Shown here: piece by piece, positions 63,997 to 64,000 of the stretch
Numbering within the stretch: position 1 is the stretch's first letter
Layout of the letters: each line of letters starts with the position of its first letter
NCBI RefSeq assembly: GCF_020329435.1
Contig: NZ_JAGKJK010000001.1
Span: forward strand, 1-64,000
DNA from: Bradyrhizobium hereditatis
GTDB lineage: Bacteria; Pseudomonadota; Alphaproteobacteria; Rhizobiales; Xanthobacteraceae
Direction: 5' to 3'
DNA length: 64,000 nucleotides
Made by a program: the position numbers and the translations under genes
Notes under the pieces: model-generated
Told to the model about the DNA's origin: nothing
Databases searched by the model: none
What the model saw: the letters and a program-made list of their open reading frames with translations, nothing else

Positions 63997-64000
63997 GACA

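Overview
The window looks like the chromosome of a Bradyrhizobium-type alphaproteobacterium (Bradyrhizobium, or a close relative such as Rhodopseudomonas or Afipia). The signs are high GC, two phasins, a Crp/Fnr regulator of the family's usual type, PAS_5 and DUF188 proteins, a guaB ... rsmB ... guaA neighbourhood, and many short palindromic intergenic repeats of the kind that fill these genomes. No rRNA, tRNA, CRISPR array, prophage or intact insertion sequence was recognised.

Layout. 0.3-7.8 kb: ABC-F ATPase (Uup-like), DUF188 protein, hotdog-fold protein, rhodanese, an orphan CoxL-type molybdenum hydroxylase subunit, and a Ppx/GppA phosphatase. 8-12.4 kb: an accessory patch of two phasins, a membrane-anchored alpha/beta hydrolase and a Crp/Fnr regulator around the housekeeping rlmE. 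12.6-25.3 kb: DHA2 MFS pump, Pmp3-like peptide, guaB, MDR oxidoreductase, metallophosphoesterase, dienelactone-hydrolase-like protein, MAPEG protein, rsmB and guaA. 25.3-31.1 kb: a decaying, repeat-rich zone with a frameshifted aadA-like adenylyltransferase, a broken beta-lactamase-fold serine hydrolase, a two-gene membrane cassette between direct repeats, and a strongly foldable repeat element.

31.2-38.5 kb: a spondin-domain/RTX protein, a HabB-like membrane protein, an SRPBCC-ArsR pair, an AlkD-like protein, and a leftward cluster of Xre antitoxin, RES toxin, a degenerate peptide deformylase and a PhyH dioxygenase. 38.6-52.7 kb: MFS transporter; a divergent unit controlled by an OhrR/MarR regulator (VOC protein and cupin on one side, SDR and GNAT on the other); a class III nucleotide cyclase; an autoregulated ArsR-SRPBCC-DUF899 operon; an IclR regulator followed by quinone reductase, Lin0512 protein, an IlvD/Edd dehydratase and a 2H phosphoesterase. 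52.7-56.8 kb: HAD, SDR, GST, a broken dsbB with its short DUF5993-like partner, a YffB/ArsC protein and a PAS protein. 57.1-64 kb: a complete branched-chain amino acid-type ABC importer (livG, livF, binding protein, livH, livM), a DUF47-Pit phosphate uptake pair and an SMR exporter of the SugE/Gdx type.

The least ordinary items are: the toxin-antitoxin/deformylase/dioxygenase cluster, whose deformylase lacks two metal ligands and whose promoter carries paired palindromes; three genes broken by small deletions that each shift the frame by one; a roughly 38-bp module found inside or beside three different palindromic repeats; and the foldable element near 30.9 kb. Everything comes from reading the sequence by eye; family names rest on motif recognition and no database search was run.
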